DNA from: Gammaproteobacteria bacterium | GTDB taxonomy: Bacteria; Pseudomonadota; Gammaproteobacteria; Magnimaribacterales; Magnimaribacteraceae | NCBI GenBank assembly: GCA_012965075.1 | Contig: DTSY01000062.1 | Coordinates: 1 to 34,933 of the forward strand | DNA length: 34,933 nucleotides | Direction of reading: 5' to 3' | Part shown: positions 33,067 through 34,933 of the stretch, piece by piece | Numbering within the stretch: position 1 is the stretch's first letter | Layout of the letters: each line of letters begins with the position of its first letter | Notes under the pieces: generated by a model | Told to the model about the DNA's origin: nothing | Seen by the model: the letters and a program-made list of their open reading frames with translations, nothing else | Database searches by the model: none | Program-made: the position numbers and the translations under genes

Positions 33067-34042
33067 TAAAAATGAACCGCATAATAATGAAGTAAAGCTT
33101 GAGCTTTCCATGTTCTCTCCAAGTTATCTTTTAACCTGGTTGGGGACGGGGTTCCTTTATGTACTAACTCTGTTGCCTATCCAGATCCAATTATTCTTAG
33201 GGGGTCAACTTGGATCAATTCTTCTTTTTATTAGTCCTCAAAGAAAAAATATTACACAAATAAATCTTCAACTTTGTTTTCCAAACAAGACTCAAATTGA
33301 ACTAGAAAAAATGGTTAAGGAAGTCTTTAAGGACATTGGTAAAGGACTAATAGAAACAGGAATAACCTGGTGGAAATCAGACCGATTTATAGACAAACTC
33401 ATAAACAAAAAATCAAATTTTGAACAATTAGATAGCAATAACGAAGGTTGTCTAATTTTGCTAAAACATTCAACGCATGCAGAGTTAGATATACGAATCA
33501 TATCTAGAATTCTCAGGGTAGGAGGAATGTATAAAACCCAAACAAATAAAGTTATGAACTACCTGATGATTAAAGCCAGGAACAAGTATTTAATTGGTAC
33601 CGTTACTAATCGACAGACTAGAAGAGGACTAAAATGGCTTCGTAATGGGCTTAAATTTCTCTATGCGGCTGATCAAGATTATGGGGGGAAGGGATCAGAG
33701 TTTGTGCCTTTTTTTGGGATACAAGCAGCTACAATTTCACTGCCTTCAGATCTATTTAAAAAAGGTACTAGGGTTTATTTTTTTAATGTTATCAGAGTCA
33801 ATTCCAGTTACGAGATTACCTTAGATGAATTTAGCCAGCAGACAGATAAAGATGGTTTTTTAAATGAAATGAATAATTTTTATCAGAAAGCTATTTTAGA
33901 AGCCCCCACGCAATACTTCTGGATGCACAGAAGGTTTAAGACCAGACCAGAAGGGGAAGAAGGGTTATATCCTCATTGGAAAAGAAGAGAAGCCAGAAGA
34001 GAAAGAGAAAGAAATAAAAAAGTTAAGAGTCTAAATCCTTAA
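33056..34042 (+). CDS. Lipid A biosynthesis acyltransferase (LpxL/LpxM family)
   Basis: Adds a secondary acyl chain to Kdo2-lipid IVA at the inner membrane. 328 aa. One hydrophobic segment (about 22-58), then KHSTHAELDIR, holding the catalytic HX4E motif, and ADQDYGGKGSEFVPFFG, the counterpart of the conserved D-DYG...FVPFFG block. Near the end is YFWMHRRFKTRPEG, another family landmark. The tail is rich in Arg, Lys and Glu. LpxL against LpxM or LpxP cannot be separated here. Follows hldD with an overlap; 3' end overlaps the convergent hldE by 20 bases. Confidence 0.92.
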   Translation: MKDSKNEPHNNEVKLELSMFSPSYLLTWLGTGFLYVLTLLPIQIQLFLGGQLGSILLFISPQRKNITQINLQLCFPNKTQIELEKMVKEVFKDIGKGLIETGITWWKSDRFIDKLINKKSNFEQLDSNNEGCLILLKHSTHAELDIRIISRILRVGGMYKTQTNKVMNYLMIKARNKYLIGTVTNRQTRRGLKWLRNGLKFLYAADQDYGGKGSEFVPFFGIQAATISLPSDLFKKGTRVYFFNVIRVNSSYEITLDEFSQQTDKDGFLNEMNNFYQKAILEAPTQYFWMHRRFKTRPEGEEGLYPHWKRREARRERERNKKVKSLNP

Positions 34043-34933
34043 TTTTCTTTATTAAGTTAGAAGTTGAAAAGCCTTTAACCAGCTTGATCGTTTTTACCTG
34101 TCCTCCCTTTGAGAGTACTTCTTTGGAGCCGACAATATCTTTGACTTTATAGTCTTGACCCTTAACTAGTACATCGGGTTCTAACTCTTTAATTAACTTT
34201 AGTGGAGTGTCTTGTGAAAATGAGGTAACCCAATCTACGCTGTCTAATGCGGCCACCTGAAGTGCTCTGTGTCTTAAGCTATTGATGGGTCTTTTATTGC
34301 CTTTCAGTCTTTTCACTGAGCGGTCTGTATTCAAAGCGACTATCAATCTATCGCCTAATTTCTTAGCTTCACTGAGATAAGTTATGTGGCCAGGATGAAG
34401 TAGATCAAAACACCCATTGGTGAAAACAATTTTTTTAGAATCTTTCTTAGCTGCTTTCACCAGATCTTTAATCTCACTATTAGAAATAAGCGAATCACCT
34501 GAATTCAAACTCTGGCTTAGTTCAACTAACGAAGGAGAAGCGGTTCCGGATTTACTCACTACTATGCCTGCTGCCACATTAGCTAACTTGACTGAATCTT
34601 CTAAACTCATACCGCTGGACTGAGCTGTTGCCAAACTAGCAATCACGGTATCTCCAGCACCCGACACATCGAAAACATCCTTTGCTTCAGTAGGGAAGTC
34701 AGATCTATTTATTTTCCCTTTATCTTTTTTGAACAGGGTCATCCCTTCTTGCCCCCTGGTAACCAGAAGTGCCTGCAGGGCTAACTTTTTAATTAGTTTA
34801 TTAGCTTTATTTGTAAAATCAGACTCGGAAGAGATCCCTCCAACTTCGGTAGAAAATTCCAAGAAATTCGGAGTGATAATGTAAGCACCTTTGTACTTGT
34901 TGAAGTTATTGCCTTTGGGATCAATAAAGACGG
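34023..34933 (-). CDS. hldE: Bifunctional heptose kinase/ADP-heptose synthase (5' end outside window)
   Basis: Phosphorylates D-glycero-beta-D-manno-heptose 7-phosphate and then adenylylates it, feeding HldD next door. The frame runs open to the right edge: the first visible codons give VFIDPKGNNFNKYKGA then ITPNFLEF, typical of the kinase domain, so the TTG at 34862 is internal. The kinase ATP-binding DVSGAGDTVIA is visible. The cytidylyltransferase-like domain follows with FTNGCFDLLHPGHITYL and the closing LVKGFSTSNLIKKI. About 302 residues are present of about 475 expected. 3' overlap of 20 bases with the lipid A acyltransferase. Confidence 0.96.
   Translation of the reverse strand, partial: VFIDPKGNNFNKYKGAYIITPNFLEFSTEVGGISSESDFTNKANKLIKKLALQALLVTRGQEGMTLFKKDKGKINRSDFPTEAKDVFDVSGAGDTVIASLATAQSSGMSLEDSVKLANVAAGIVVSKSGTASPSLVELSQSLNSGDSLISNSEIKDLVKAAKKDSKKIVFTNGCFDLLHPGHITYLSEAKKLGDRLIVALNTDRSVKRLKGNKRPINSLRHRALQVAALDSVDWVTSFSQDTPLKLIKELEPDVLVKGQDYKVKDIVGSKEVLSKGGQVKTIKLVKGFSTSNLIKKIKDLDS

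Noticed and set aside
34023-34862. TTG at 34862 as the hldE start
   Set aside because: Kinase-domain residues continue upstream to the window edge; the true start is outside.

Overview
This 34.9-kb window is AT-rich, almost fully coding chromosomal DNA. It most likely comes from a streamlined marine gammaproteobacterium, and SAR86-like is my best guess. That placement rests on gene content and order (xseB-ispA-dxs; glyA-nrdR-ribD-ribBX-ribH-nusB; miaA-hflX-hflK-hflC-purA; waaA-hldD-lpxL-hldE), low G+C, very short intergenic gaps, overlapping convergent gene ends and frequent GTG/TTG starts. It is inference: there is no rRNA or phylogenetic marker analysis. No gene-free stretch exceeds 300 bases, and no insertion sequence, prophage, CRISPR array or intact tRNA was seen.

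Layout, left to right. (1) Bases 1-3645: the 3' part of an RND efflux permease, cut by the window edge, then a TonB-dependent outer-membrane receptor. (2) 3692-6691 (+): xseB, ispA and dxs. (3) 9724-6686 (-): a small LETM1-like protein, a thiolase, thiL and pgpA. thiL-pgpA is detached from its usual place after nusB. (4) 9822-12053 (+): a membrane-anchored PQQ-dependent alcohol dehydrogenase with a C-terminal cytochrome c domain. Converging on it is a three-gene minus-strand cassette (13858-12058): a MotA/TolQ/ExbB-like channel, an ExbD/MotB-like protein fused to a periplasmic beta-rich domain, and an unknown membrane protein. (5) 13945-19461 (+): nth, then glyA-nrdR-ribD-ribBX-ribH-nusB with gaps of only a few bases or overlaps. 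(6) 28782-19448 (-): an FAD oxidoreductase apparently starting at ATT, then miaA, hflX, hflK, hflC, purA, a small exported protein and a DUF3604 protein. hfq is missing from its usual place between miaA and hflX. (7) 30587-28944 (-): glnK-amt behind a well-formed sigma-54 promoter with NtrC-like sites. (8) 30773-34933: waaA, hldD, lpxL and hldE (cut by the right edge), which build the lipid A/inner core of LPS.

Most genes are housekeeping: isoprenoid precursors, riboflavin, thiamine pyrophosphate, one-carbon metabolism, purines, tRNA modification, DNA repair, membrane quality control and LPS. The lifestyle genes are the TonB receptor, the PQQ dehydrogenase, the ammonium uptake operon and the DUF3604 protein. 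The best candidate for an undescribed system is the ion-channel cassette at 12058-13858. Other points of note are the ATT start, non-standard iron-sulfur cysteine spacing in endonuclease III, the missing hfq and a GAG microsatellite inside dxs.
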